From Candidatus Thalassarchaeum betae (GTDB lineage: Archaea > Thermoplasmatota > Poseidoniia > Poseidoniales > Thalassarchaeaceae): DNA of 64,000 nucleotides. Shown piece by piece: positions 31,654 through 39,747 of the stretch (positions are counted from its first letter, which is position 1; every line of letters begins with the position of its first letter). The translations under genes were made by a program, and so were the position numbers. Where the stretch lies: positions 33,095 to 97,094 of the forward strand of contig PSPG01000006.1 in NCBI GenBank assembly GCA_003193925.1, written 5' to 3'. A model generated the notes under the pieces. That model was given only the letters and a program-made list of their open reading frames with translations. It was not told the DNA's origin and did not search any database.

Positions 31654-32451
31654 ATGGAAGTGCCTCTACTGCGGTGGAATCCAGCGATTCTGGAGGACCC
31701 GGACGGCGGACGCATCGTGCTGTGGCCGCATCTGCCATGCGTCCGGATGCCGAACTCCCTGCGATACAGGGACTCCTGGGACGGCCTGGCCCTTCTGTTC
31801 AGCCTGAGCGATCTGAGCGCTTGGAGGCATGATGAGGAGCAGGACAAGCAGAGCCCGGGCGTTCACATCGAGGCCGCTATAGCATCGGGAACCGTCCTAG
31901 GTCGGCTGATGAAGGACCTTCAGGAGCACGAGGTCGACGGGCCCAAGATTCCCGACCCGGAGCAGACCCGCCTGCTGCTGCACGCGGACAACGCCAGAGG
32001 CGGCATGCCTATCTACGCTATCGAGCCGGAACTGGATGACGAATCGTGGTTGAACTGGCTCGAGAGGAGCGCAGACGAGCAGTCGCGAGTCACCTCCCTG
32101 CTGTCCACTCTCACGACCTCTCGACGTTGGCGCAAGACCCTCTCCCTAGCGATACCGATGGTCGAGAGGTCCAAGGGGGTCGGCCCGGACTTGGGCGCCG
32201 CCGCAGCCTCGTGTGCAGCTTGGTGGATCGAGGAGCAAGGCGCCCTGACGCCGGAGATGCTCTCTGAGCGAAACCACCGCTTCGCGGCCCGTCTGCGGGG
32301 CGCACTCGCAGATTTGAGGAACAACAGGGTTGATGATGCTGTAGCACGGGACGCCACCCTGCTGACACCCGTCCATCAGGCATGGCTGCCCTCCTTGGAG
32401 GTCGCGGTCGGCACTTGGCCGGACGCGGAAACGATGCGGAAGGAGGGCTGA
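31654..32451 (+). CDS. uncharacterised soluble protein upstream of TBP-like gene
   Basis: A 265-aa soluble protein with no recognised motif. It begins MEVPLLRWNPAIL, is rich in Trp and Leu, and has a helical middle (residues about 130-200) and a charged C-terminus. The stop precedes the ATG of the TBP-like gene by 2 bp, so the two are almost certainly cotranscribed and may act together. A degenerate promoter-like TTCAACCGAAGG lies 29 nt before ATG 31654. Confidence 0.7.
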   Translation: MEVPLLRWNPAILEDPDGGRIVLWPHLPCVRMPNSLRYRDSWDGLALLFSLSDLSAWRHDEEQDKQSPGVHIEAAIASGTVLGRLMKDLQEHEVDGPKIPDPEQTRLLLHADNARGGMPIYAIEPELDDESWLNWLERSADEQSRVTSLLSTLTTSRRWRKTLSLAIPMVERSKGVGPDLGAAAASCAAWWIEEQGALTPEMLSERNHRFAARLRGALADLRNNRVDDAVARDATLLTPVHQAWLPSLEVAVGTWPDAETMRKEG

Positions 32452-32453
32452 TC

Positions 32454-32981
32454 ATGGAGGAGGGGGGAATCGTCATCGACGTCGAGACCCAGACCTTCAT
32501 GTTCACACCCTCTTCCCCGATCAACCACCAGGAGGCAGTGACTCTCGCAGGTGGCTCGGTCAGTGGCCCCTACGTCGTGGTCAGCCACGAGCAGCCGCGC
32601 GCCACCTTCGTCATCGAGCCGAGCGGCTCGGTGCTGGTCCACGGGATAGCCCGGGGCGAGGTCGCTAGGCTCGCCATCCAGGAACTCCTGTTAACTCTCG
32701 GGATGTCGGAGGAGAATCTGCGGATGGAGTCGGGAGACATGCTCATCAGATTCTCTATCGGACGAACTGTGCTACTCGATCTGGCCGCGGAGAGATTCGC
32801 GGACATCGAGATGGACGACCGCCTCGGGGCGCTGAGGATCACCGCGACTCTGCACAACTCGCAACTACTGATGTTCAACAACGGCCAAGGTGTCGTACTC
32901 GGGCAGTCCTCGAAGAAGATCGCCGAGATGGCCGTCCGACACTGGGCCGACTTGCTGGAGGAAGAGGGAGCCCTAGCGTGA
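32454..32981 (+). CDS. divergent TBP-like protein
   Basis: A 175-aa protein, near TBP length, with two halves that both follow the TATA-binding-protein pattern: a strand ending in a conserved turn, S-G-x-V-x-x-x-G, then a long helix. Half one reads RATFVIEPSGSVLVHGIARG, then EVARLAIQELLLTLG; half two reads SQLLMFNNGQGVVLGQSS, then KKIAEMAVRHWADLLE. The phenylalanine pairs that kink TATA DNA in TBP are not clearly conserved, so DNA binding is uncertain. It follows an unknown gene by 2 bp. This assignment rests on pattern, not on a strong motif. Confidence 0.5.
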   Translation: MEEGGIVIDVETQTFMFTPSSPINHQEAVTLAGGSVSGPYVVVSHEQPRATFVIEPSGSVLVHGIARGEVARLAIQELLLTLGMSEENLRMESGDMLIRFSIGRTVLLDLAAERFADIEMDDRLGALRITATLHNSQLLMFNNGQGVVLGQSSKKIAEMAVRHWADLLEEEGALA

Positions 32982-32985
32982 GAGC

Positions 32986-33879
32986 ATGATGTTGGTCGAC
33001 GGACGCTGGACCGGCCCCATCCTCGACCAGCACCTCCACCTCGACCGCTCCAACAGGTTCCTCGACGCAATCGCCGAGTTCACTCGAGTCGGCGGTACCG
33101 GTATCATGCTGGTTCACAAGCCCGCCTTCTCCGCTGCCGCTCTTCCGACAGACCTCGACGGCTACCGGGCTGCCTACGCAAATACGCTGAGCATGGCCGA
33201 CGAGGTCGGGGCCGAGTTCGGAATCGACGTCGGAGTCGTACTCGGCCCTCACCCCGTCGTATGGGCGCATCAGATTGAGCCGCTGGGCCTCGAGAGGTCG
33301 AGCGAGCTCCACCTCGAGGCCGTAGGGCTCGCTCTCGAGCATATCGAGGCCGGTGAAGCAGTCTGCCTGGGGGAGGTCGGAAGGCCTCACTATCCCGTCG
33401 ACGAGCAGACTTGGGCGGCTGCCAACGAGCTCCTAGTCGAGGTCATGTCGCTGGCCGCTGGGGCCGGCACTACGATCCAGCTGCATGTGGAGGACAACGG
33501 CGAGACCACCTGCAGGGAGCTCGCCGAGTTGTGCGACAAGGCCGGCCTGCCGAGGAACAGAGCGATCCGGCACTACGCCCCGGCCGACGTAAGCTCTGGC
33601 TTCACGCACGGACTCGCAGCTACTGTGAGTGTGGGCAGGCAGAGTGTCGAGAGGCTGGTCGCAACAGCGCGTTCAGCAGCAGCGCCCTGGGGGATGGAGA
33701 CCGACTTCCTCGATGATCCTCGACGACCCGGAGCGGTGCTCGGTCCCAAGACGGTCCCCAAGCGCACCCAGCAGTTGTGCGCTGCGCTGCTCTCAGCCGA
33801 CTGGAGCGAGGACGAGGTCAGTGACCTGATGACGGGCATCCACAGCGAGTGGCCAGCAGATCTGTACGCTACTCGCTAG
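32986..33879 (+). CDS. TatD-like metal-dependent hydrolase
   Basis: A 297-aa TIM-barrel metallohydrolase of the archaeal TatD-related group. Metal ligands visible are the HxH of LDQHLHLD (residues about 13-20), Glu of LGEVGRPHY, His of IQLHVED, His of IRHYAP, and the final Asp of METDFLDDP. TatD proteins are typically 3'-5' DNases, but the archaeal branch is not well characterised. It starts 4 bp after the TBP-like gene, completing a three-gene operon. Its 3' end overlaps a small convergent membrane gene. Confidence 0.82.
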   Translation: MMLVDGRWTGPILDQHLHLDRSNRFLDAIAEFTRVGGTGIMLVHKPAFSAAALPTDLDGYRAAYANTLSMADEVGAEFGIDVGVVLGPHPVVWAHQIEPLGLERSSELHLEAVGLALEHIEAGEAVCLGEVGRPHYPVDEQTWAAANELLVEVMSLAAGAGTTIQLHVEDNGETTCRELAELCDKAGLPRNRAIRHYAPADVSSGFTHGLAATVSVGRQSVERLVATARSAAAPWGMETDFLDDPRRPGAVLGPKTVPKRTQQLCAALLSADWSEDEVSDLMTGIHSEWPADLYATR

Positions 33880-34069
33880 GCCACCGTAACTCGGGCATGA
33901 ACATCATCACGGCACCCGTCACGAACAGTATCATGGTCAGGACGAAGCCTTGGAACTCGCCTATTGGGACCTCATACCCTAGTTCTGCTAGGCCCATCCT
34001 CCACATCGGCCCGTTGATCGGCAGGAACAGGAACATCACGACTACCCCCAACTTCTGACGGAGCAGCAC
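33869..34069 (-). CDS. small two-TM membrane protein
   Basis: A 66-aa frame with two clear hydrophobic segments (about 6-24 and 42-58) and charged termini, which is unlikely to arise by chance. No family recognised. Its stop lies inside the end of the TatD-like gene (11-bp convergent overlap). No strong promoter element is seen upstream. Confidence 0.55.
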   Translation of the reverse strand: MLLRQKLGVVVMFLFLPINGPMWRMGLAELGYEVPIGEFQGFVLTMILFVTGAVMMFMPELRWPSE

Positions 34070-34119
34070 GAACGAGCCACTTTGGGCCGGTTGATGAAGT
34101 GAACGGAGGTAGACATTAT

Positions 34120-34193
34120 TGGTGCGCCCGCCGGGATTTGAACCCGGGACTGGAGGTTGGAAGCCTCAGATGATACCCCTTCACCACAGGCGC
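34120..34193 (-). tRNA. tRNA-Gly (anticodon UCC)
   Basis: Read on the minus strand, acceptor arms GCGCCTG and CGGGCGC pair with one G-U. The anticodon stem TGAGG/CCTCC encloses CTTCCAA with anticodon TCC; its outermost pair is a T-C mismatch. The T-arm is CCGGGTTCAAATCCCGG. Discriminator A is followed by an encoded CCA. Confidence 0.92.
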
Positions 34194-34248
34194 GGTGACC
34201 CGCCGACCTCAGGCTCCCACTAAACCGATTCGGTGGGGGAATAACGAC

Positions 34249-34315
34249 GAGTGAAGCATTCACGCGTCCCCCATCGCGGAGGGACGATGCCATCTCCGGC
34301 GGAGTGAAGCATTCA
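34249..34315. repeat. 14-bp direct repeat upstream of ABC exporter
   Basis: GAGTGAAGCATTCA occurs exactly at 34249-34262 and 34302-34315. Each copy contains the small palindrome GTGAA-GCA-TTCA(C). The second copy runs into TTCAAAGGGTG, the promoter-like element 30 nt before ATG 34342. Two operator half-sites for one regulator are plausible. The surrounding 34194-34341 gap has no gene. Confidence 0.45.
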
Positions 34316-34341
34316 AAGGGTGCCGTCAGAACGAGCGACCA

Positions 34342-36237
34342 ATGTTGCCGAACCCACGAGCTGGTACTGACCGGGGTATCGCAATCAGCAAGGATGGGTC
34401 TGACCTCGCTGATGAGAAGCAGGTTGTCGGCCGCAAGATATGGCGGGTAGTCCCTTATCTCAAGCGCTATTGGAGGCGAGCCGCGGGGGGCGTAGGAGCG
34501 AATGCCGCTGCTCGAGCCTTCGACCTAATTCCTTTCATCGCCATAGGCGCGGCCGCAGATTATTACCGCGATAAAACATTCACCGCCTCTACCATCGAGA
34601 GCCTGGTCACATCAGATATCCTCCCGTCATTCGGTCCGATAGAACCTGTCGAATTCGGCTTTGGTCTGCTGATTCTCGTCTCCTTCTCGTTTCTCGCTGT
34701 CTTCCAGGGCATTAGCGAGTACCTCTGGCAGTCCACCGCCTACATGGTACAGCACGACATCAGGATGGATGCGACGACGAGCCTGATGGCTATGGAGGCC
34801 TCCTACTTCGAGACCCGTCAGACGGGCAATCTGATGTCGGTGCTGTCGGCAGACATAGCTCAGTTGGAGGACATAGTATCCGATGCCAGCACCAGCATTA
34901 TACGCATCGCCATCACCTTCACCGCCGCGTTCGGTATCATGTACTGGATGTCCCCAACCCTGGCGCTCATCCTGTTCATCCCCTTGGTATTGGTCATACC
35001 AATGGTGGTCTGGTTCTCGACGAAGGTCCAGCGTCGCTACAGGAAGCAGCGCGAGAGCACTGGCGGTATAGTCGCCATTCTGGAGAACGTGCTCTCCGGA
35101 ATCACTGTCGTGCAGGCCTACAATGCAACCGACTTCGAGCGCTCTCGGGTAGAGAGAGAGAGCGGTAACTACCGAGATCAGGCGATACTCGCCGCCAACC
35201 TGCGCAACCGGTTCATTCCGGGGATCTATGTGGTCGCCGGCCTCTCGTTCGGTCTACTGGTCTCGGCCGGCGGCTGGCTCATGGAGTCGGGAGAGATAAC
35301 CGTCGGACAGTTCGTCACCTTCCTGCTGATTTCAACGCGCATGACAATGCCGATGTTTATCCTCGGAATGCTGCTGAACCAGCTCCAGCGCGGCGAGGCG
35401 GCTTCCAAGCGGGTGTTCGCGCTGATAGACCTCGAGCCGTCCATCTTCAACAAGCCCGATGCTATACCGCTCGATGGTCCCATCAGGTCGATCTCGTTCG
35501 ACGATGTCACCTTCGCCTACCCTACTTCCGAGGTCAATGTGCTGAATGAAATCTCATTCTCAGCATCGTTCGGAGATTTCCTCGGCGTGATGGGTCACAC
35601 CGGAGCAGGCAAGAGCACCATCCTCAAGCTGGTCGAGCGCTTCTACGAACCTCAGCAAGGCAGGGTCCTAATCAACGGCATCGACATCAACGAATACACC
35701 ATCGAATCGGTCAGGGACCGAGTCGGCTTCGTCTCCCAGGACCCCTTCATGTTCTTCGGCAGCGTCCGCGACAACGTCGCCTACGCGCGCGACGCCTCCG
35801 ACGAGGAGATTCAGCGGGCGCTGGAGACGGCAGGAGCTTGGGATTTCGTGTCTGAGATGGCCGAGGGCGTCGAGACAATGGTCGGTGACAGAGGGGTCAT
35901 GCTCTCGGGGGGGCAGCGCGCCCGCATCGCCCTCGCCCGCGCGCTGCTCAAGGACCCGGACCTGCTCATACTCGACGAGGCGGCGGCAGCCCTCGACGCG
36001 GAAACCGAGAAGCGCATTCAGCAGTCGCTGTTCGGCGCCTCCAACGGCGGCGAGCAGCGAATCACCATCGCTGTCGCCCACCGCCTCGCGACCATTCGCA
36101 ACGCCGACGAGATCATCGCGATGGTCGACGGCGCCATCGTCGAGCGAGGCACTCACAGGGAACTGATCGACAACGACAACGTCTACGCTTCTCAGTGGTT
36201 GATACAGACCGGTGAGCTCGGTGCGGCAGAGGCTTGA
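34342..36237 (+). CDS. ABC exporter, fused permease and ATPase (MsbA/multidrug type)
   Basis: A 631-aa half-transporter: six-TM exporter domain at about 40-360, then the nucleotide-binding domain. Walker A GHTGAGKST is at 418-426, the signature LSGGQR near 520, Walker B LLILDEAAAALD near 540, and the H-loop VAHRLATI near 578. The usual DEATSALD reads DEAAAALD, keeping the catalytic Glu. It probably works as a homodimer exporting lipids or hydrophobic compounds. Promoter-like TTCAAAGGGTG sits 30 nt before the ATG, next to a 14-bp direct repeat. It is convergent with the glycosyltransferase, 2 bp apart. Confidence 0.93.
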   Translation: MLPNPRAGTDRGIAISKDGSDLADEKQVVGRKIWRVVPYLKRYWRRAAGGVGANAAARAFDLIPFIAIGAAADYYRDKTFTASTIESLVTSDILPSFGPIEPVEFGFGLLILVSFSFLAVFQGISEYLWQSTAYMVQHDIRMDATTSLMAMEASYFETRQTGNLMSVLSADIAQLEDIVSDASTSIIRIAITFTAAFGIMYWMSPTLALILFIPLVLVIPMVVWFSTKVQRRYRKQRESTGGIVAILENVLSGITVVQAYNATDFERSRVERESGNYRDQAILAANLRNRFIPGIYVVAGLSFGLLVSAGGWLMESGEITVGQFVTFLLISTRMTMPMFILGMLLNQLQRGEAASKRVFALIDLEPSIFNKPDAIPLDGPIRSISFDDVTFAYPTSEVNVLNEISFSASFGDFLGVMGHTGAGKSTILKLVERFYEPQQGRVLINGIDINEYTIESVRDRVGFVSQDPFMFFGSVRDNVAYARDASDEEIQRALETAGAWDFVSEMAEGVETMVGDRGVMLSGGQRARIALARALLKDPDLLILDEAAAALDAETEKRIQQSLFGASNGGEQRITIAVAHRLATIRNADEIIAMVDGAIVERGTHRELIDNDNVYASQWLIQTGELGAAEA

Positions 36238-36239
36238 GC

Positions 36240-37328
36240 CTAGCCTCTGACACGGTCGTCTATCTGCAGGCCGGAATTGCCGATGAAAATGCGCCACCAG
36301 CCGCGCAGCACGCCCATTCCGTAGTTCCAATGCAGCGCGAAGGTAGCAATCGAGGAGAGGAAGACCGTCTTCGGAGTCCGGCAGGGAGAGCTCCCCTTGG
36401 CCGCCCCGTACCAGGCAATGAGGTTGTACAGAACGATCAGGCTGACCAGAGTATGGACTCCTGCGCGAGGCCAGCCCATCGGAACGGTCTCGTACGAGAT
36501 GTCCCAGAACTCGGGCCAGTTCAGGCCGCCATTGGCGAGCCCCCAGAAGAAGAACCCGAATGCCGCTATCACTATCGGAGGGAATAATGCCACCAGAGTG
36601 TGGCTCCAGGCGCGCAACTCGCGGTGCTCGTGACTCGCTAGAGTCCTGACCAGACCGTAGTTGCGAATCTGCCTCTTCACCCTTGAGAGGTCCCTGCGAC
36701 GGTGCCACATCACAGCTGTCCTGTCGGTCCACAGCCGGTGGCCGGCTTGCCGAATCAAGTGGTCGAGGATGACGTCCTCAGCACCGATGCATCCGGGCTG
36801 GAAGCCTCCGACCTCCTGCAGTACAGAGCGCCGGTATGCGGAGTTGACTCCGGGCAGCTGCTCGACCTCATCGAGTTTCCCCGCCCCTTGCCTGCCGTAG
36901 TTCGTTCCCACGGTGAAGATCGTGCTGCAGAAGCTGACGTCGATGATCTGCTGCTGCAGGGTGGAGTGCTCCGGCGGGGCGAAGTTGGGCCCACCGACTC
37001 CTGCCACCCCCGGCCTCTCGAACCAGCGGGCTAGGTTGGCGACCCACTCCTTTGGGACGATGACGTCGTCATCGGTGAACATCACCAAGTCAGATTCCGT
37101 CGCTTCGAGCGCGACGTTGCAGGCGTCCGCGCGAGTGCGTGAGGCGTCGTCGTCGATGAATCGGACTCCCCTTGACTCAGCCTGCTCTCGACCCGAATCG
37201 CTTCCTGGGCCGACTACCACTATTTCCAGCGGGCCATAGTAGGTCTGGGAGAGCAGCCCGTCGAGCGTGATACCCAGTTCCACCGCGTTTGCGACGCTCG
37301 GGACGATGACGCAGACTGAGCGGCTCAT
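36240..37328 (-). CDS. membrane-anchored family 2 glycosyltransferase
   Basis: A 362-aa GT-A enzyme. The N-terminus SRSVCVIVPSVAN opens the Rossmann-like domain, the metal motif FTDDDV is near residue 90, and the acceptor-site GAEDVIL and RRR of the transferase core follow. The C-terminal third has three to four hydrophobic segments (from about 240). It likely transfers a sugar to a lipid or glycan on the membrane. ATG 37328 is chosen; a GTG at 37370 would overlap the PCNA gene. It is downstream of pcn on the same strand. Confidence 0.88.
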   Translation of the reverse strand: MSRSVCVIVPSVANAVELGITLDGLLSQTYYGPLEIVVVGPGSDSGREQAESRGVRFIDDDASRTRADACNVALEATESDLVMFTDDDVIVPKEWVANLARWFERPGVAGVGGPNFAPPEHSTLQQQIIDVSFCSTIFTVGTNYGRQGAGKLDEVEQLPGVNSAYRRSVLQEVGGFQPGCIGAEDVILDHLIRQAGHRLWTDRTAVMWHRRRDLSRVKRQIRNYGLVRTLASHEHRELRAWSHTLVALFPPIVIAAFGFFFWGLANGGLNWPEFWDISYETVPMGWPRAGVHTLVSLIVLYNLIAWYGAAKGSSPCRTPKTVFLSSIATFALHWNYGMGVLRGWWRIFIGNSGLQIDDRVRG

Positions 37329-37366
37329 GGCCTGCCGGCCCCAGTTTGCCCCCTTGAGTTCACGGG

Positions 37367-38116
37367 TCACTCGTTAGAGACGCGTGGTGCTAGGAAGTAG
37401 GTCCAGTTGGCACCGCCGTCGTTACTGCTCCAGCTGAGGCAGAGCGGGTACTTGTCCTGAAACTGAATCTGGACATCCTGCGCGAAACCTCGATCGGCCA
37501 GTTTCCTAGTCAGCGGTTCGAGGAACTGCAGGGAGTAGGTCGACTGGGTCGGGGCAGCGCATTTCAGTTCGCTGAGCTCACCGGCCTCGAAGCGGACGTT
37601 CACACCCTCGCCAGCCTCGACGGTCACGCTGACACGCAACTCCTTGCTGTCGAGGCTGAGCTCGACCAACTCGCCGACGAACCTGGCTGCTCGGAGGGCC
37701 CGGGAGAGCTTCTCCGCGCCGATAGTGGCGCTGCAGTTGAAGTCCAATTGGGGCAACTTCGGGTCCTGAAGGGCCCCCGTGTCGAGACCACGCAGGATTC
37801 GGTGGACCGCCCCGACTCTCAGGTTGACTGCCCCGACCGCGTCGTCGTAGTCGATCTCGACGAGGTCGGAAGGTCCTGCCAGCGTCATCAGGTCCCTCAA
37901 CTTGCCGAGCTCGAGCCCGATCTCGACCGGCTCGACCTCGTAGGTCTCGAAGCATGCGTCTGAAATCGTGGCAGAGAGAAGGGCGACGTGCGAGCCGTCG
38001 ACGACCTTGATGCTGAGTCCCTTCTCGCCCCATGACATCTTGGCCTCATCGGTGAGGACCGAGAGCAGTTCGATGATCTCCCGCATAAGTTGGGTGTTCG
38101 CAGTAACTCTGAGCAC
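37367..38116 (-). CDS. pcn: DNA polymerase sliding clamp (PCNA)
   Basis: A 249-aa sliding clamp, exactly PCNA length when started at GTG 38116 (MLRVTANTQLMREIIELLS). A GAGGTGA Shine-Dalgarno-like sequence lies just upstream, supporting that start over ATG 38161. Two-domain clamp pattern is seen, with DGSHVALLSATI in domain one, the interdomain GLDTGALQDPKLPQLDF loop, and a C-terminal FLAPRV. It encircles DNA and is loaded by RFC, whose small subunit is at 57888. TFS is upstream on the same strand. Confidence 0.93.
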   Translation of the reverse strand: MLRVTANTQLMREIIELLSVLTDEAKMSWGEKGLSIKVVDGSHVALLSATISDACFETYEVEPVEIGLELGKLRDLMTLAGPSDLVEIDYDDAVGAVNLRVGAVHRILRGLDTGALQDPKLPQLDFNCSATIGAEKLSRALRAARFVGELVELSLDSKELRVSVTVEAGEGVNVRFEAGELSELKCAAPTQSTYSLQFLEPLTRKLADRGFAQDVQIQFQDKYPLCLSWSSNDGGANWTYFLAPRVSNE

Positions 38117-38187
38117 GGACTCACCTCGGTACGTCGCTCCTGATACTTGGGGGTCTTTCATTCTTCGTAGGCGGCTCTACGGGATTG

Positions 38188-38568
38188 TCATTGGTACTCC
38201 CTAAAGTGCTTCGAGCAGTTCGAGCAGGTGCAGATCTTGGTCTCAGGCTCGTCGCTGGCCCTGGTCTGCTTCAGCTCGACGTAGATTTCGTTACAGTCGC
38301 ATTTGGGGCACCTGATTTCACCTACGCGCAGGGTGCCCCGCGCCACTTCCTCGGCGACGACCTCGGTGAGGTGCCTCAGGCTCTTTTCCGAGCCCGCGGC
38401 AGTGGCGTTGGACAAGTCGACGACCTCACCGGTCATCGGGTCTGTGAAGGTGCCTCCTGAGCCATCGATCCCAGAAAGGGGCCCCTCATACCCACATTTG
38501 TAATTCGGGCACTTGATGTCTCCATCGGGTCTTGGGAACGCCAAAGAACCGCATTCAGGACAAAACAT
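38188..38568 (-). CDS. tfs: transcription factor S (TFIIS-like RNA cleavage factor)
   Basis: A 126-aa protein with two zinc ribbons. The N-terminal one uses Cys3, Cys6, Cys20 and Cys25; the last pair is spaced C-x4-C rather than C-x2-C. The C-terminal TFIIS ribbon uses Cys87, Cys90, Cys115 and Cys118 and carries the acidic hairpin tip Asp106-Glu107 that drives transcript cleavage in RNA polymerase. It is divergent from nop5 across a 170-bp gap. Confidence 0.93.
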   Translation of the reverse strand: MFCPECGSLAFPRPDGDIKCPNYKCGYEGPLSGIDGSGGTFTDPMTGEVVDLSNATAAGSEKSLRHLTEVVAEEVARGTLRVGEIRCPKCDCNEIYVELKQTRASDEPETKICTCSNCSKHFREYQ

Positions 38569-38709
38569 CTACTCACTAAGCCTAACCGGTTTTCCACCAC
38601 GCCGAACAAGGACAATCAAACCGTCTATTCAATTTATCCTTTCCTCGGCCAGCCTCGCAGCCCTGCAATCGCGTATCCCATTAACGCACTCTGCGAGCCG
38701 ACCGCACCG

Positions 38710-38722
38710 TTGAAGCGAGAAG
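38710..38722 (+). promoter_or_regulatory. leaderless-type promoter element
   Basis: TTGAAGCGAGAAG begins 29 nt before GTG 38739 of nop5. It matches the elements at 1849 and 49026 and supports the GTG start. The rest of the 38569-38738 gap holds the divergent tfs promoter. Confidence 0.55.
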
Positions 38723-38738
38723 GCGCCACGGGGGATTC

Positions 38739-39743
38739 GTGCGGATTCACTTCGATTGGAGACTCGCTCGAGCCATCGATTCCGACGGCAACGTCGTCGA
38801 TGAGCTGGACTGGTCTTCCAAGAGGTCTGTCGGAGCCCTGGCTGACAGGCTGGCCGAGCTCCAATCCGGCAGACTGAGCCCCGAGGCAAGGACTCTGGCC
38901 GAGAGATTCGCCGATGCCGAGGCAGATCATCTGGGGGCGATGTCCGATTCGGGCTGGCCCGAGCTGGATGAGGATGAGCAGGCACTGTTCTCCGAGGCCA
39001 CTGACAGGCTGGCTAGGAGGGGCGTTGCCGATGCCGCCGCAGATTTCGACAGGCGCCTCGATATGCTCTCGTCCGCGGCGAGCGAGCTCCGAGCATCTTG
39101 GACGACAAGCGAGGCGCGATGCGTGGAGTGGGCAGGACTCTTCCTAGCCGAGCTCGACCTTGACGGCCAGCGTCGTGAGATACCCTGCGCTGTGGCAGAG
39201 GCAGGCTCGATAGACGAAGCGGCTGAGGCGCTGGGAATCTCAGCTCCTGAGCATAAGCCATCGTCTGCAGAATGGGAGGCTCTGAGGGGTCACGCCAGAG
39301 GTGTGGTCGAACTCACCGGAAGGCTGGAAACTGCTGAGGACGCGACCCGGGAACTCGCTCGCGAATACGTCCCGACCCTCAGCAGGGTGGTGGGGCCCCT
39401 AGGCGCGGCTAAGATGATCGTCCTCGCAGGAGGCCGCGAGAGGCTTGCCCGGATGCCCAGCGGCAGCCTGCAGGTACTCGGTGCGAGTAGCGCGATGGCA
39501 GCGCACCGCAGGGGGGCCCCACCGCCGAAGCACTCACCGACACTCTTCTCCCTGCCGCAGATATCGAAGGCACCCCGCTGGGTCAGAGGAAAGATAGCTC
39601 GTTTCATGGCCGGCAAGTGCTCGATTGCAGTCCGGGTGGACCACTTTGATGGGGAACCGTGGGACGAGGAGCAGATAGCCGAGATCAATCGGGAGTGTGA
39701 GAATATCCGCAATCGTTTTCCGAAGCCCCCAAAGAGGGGGTGA
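38739..39743 (+). CDS. nop5: Nop5 (box C/D sRNP scaffold)
   Basis: A 334-aa protein. The C-terminal NOP domain is clear: VVGPLGAAKMIVLAGGRERLARMPSGSLQVLGASSA, then PKHSPTLFSLPQI, APRWVRGKIARFMAGK and IAVRVDHFDG. The N-terminal half is divergent but helical, as expected for the coiled-coil part. Nop5 bridges L7Ae-bound box C/D RNA and fibrillarin for 2'-O-methylation. GTG start is set by the promoter element at 38710. The fibrillarin gene starts 4 bp downstream, so the pair is one operon. Confidence 0.88.
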   Translation: MRIHFDWRLARAIDSDGNVVDELDWSSKRSVGALADRLAELQSGRLSPEARTLAERFADAEADHLGAMSDSGWPELDEDEQALFSEATDRLARRGVADAAADFDRRLDMLSSAASELRASWTTSEARCVEWAGLFLAELDLDGQRREIPCAVAEAGSIDEAAEALGISAPEHKPSSAEWEALRGHARGVVELTGRLETAEDATRELAREYVPTLSRVVGPLGAAKMIVLAGGRERLARMPSGSLQVLGASSAMAAHRRGAPPPKHSPTLFSLPQISKAPRWVRGKIARFMAGKCSIAVRVDHFDGEPWDEEQIAEINRECENIRNRFPKPPKRG

Positions 39744-39747
39744 GCGA

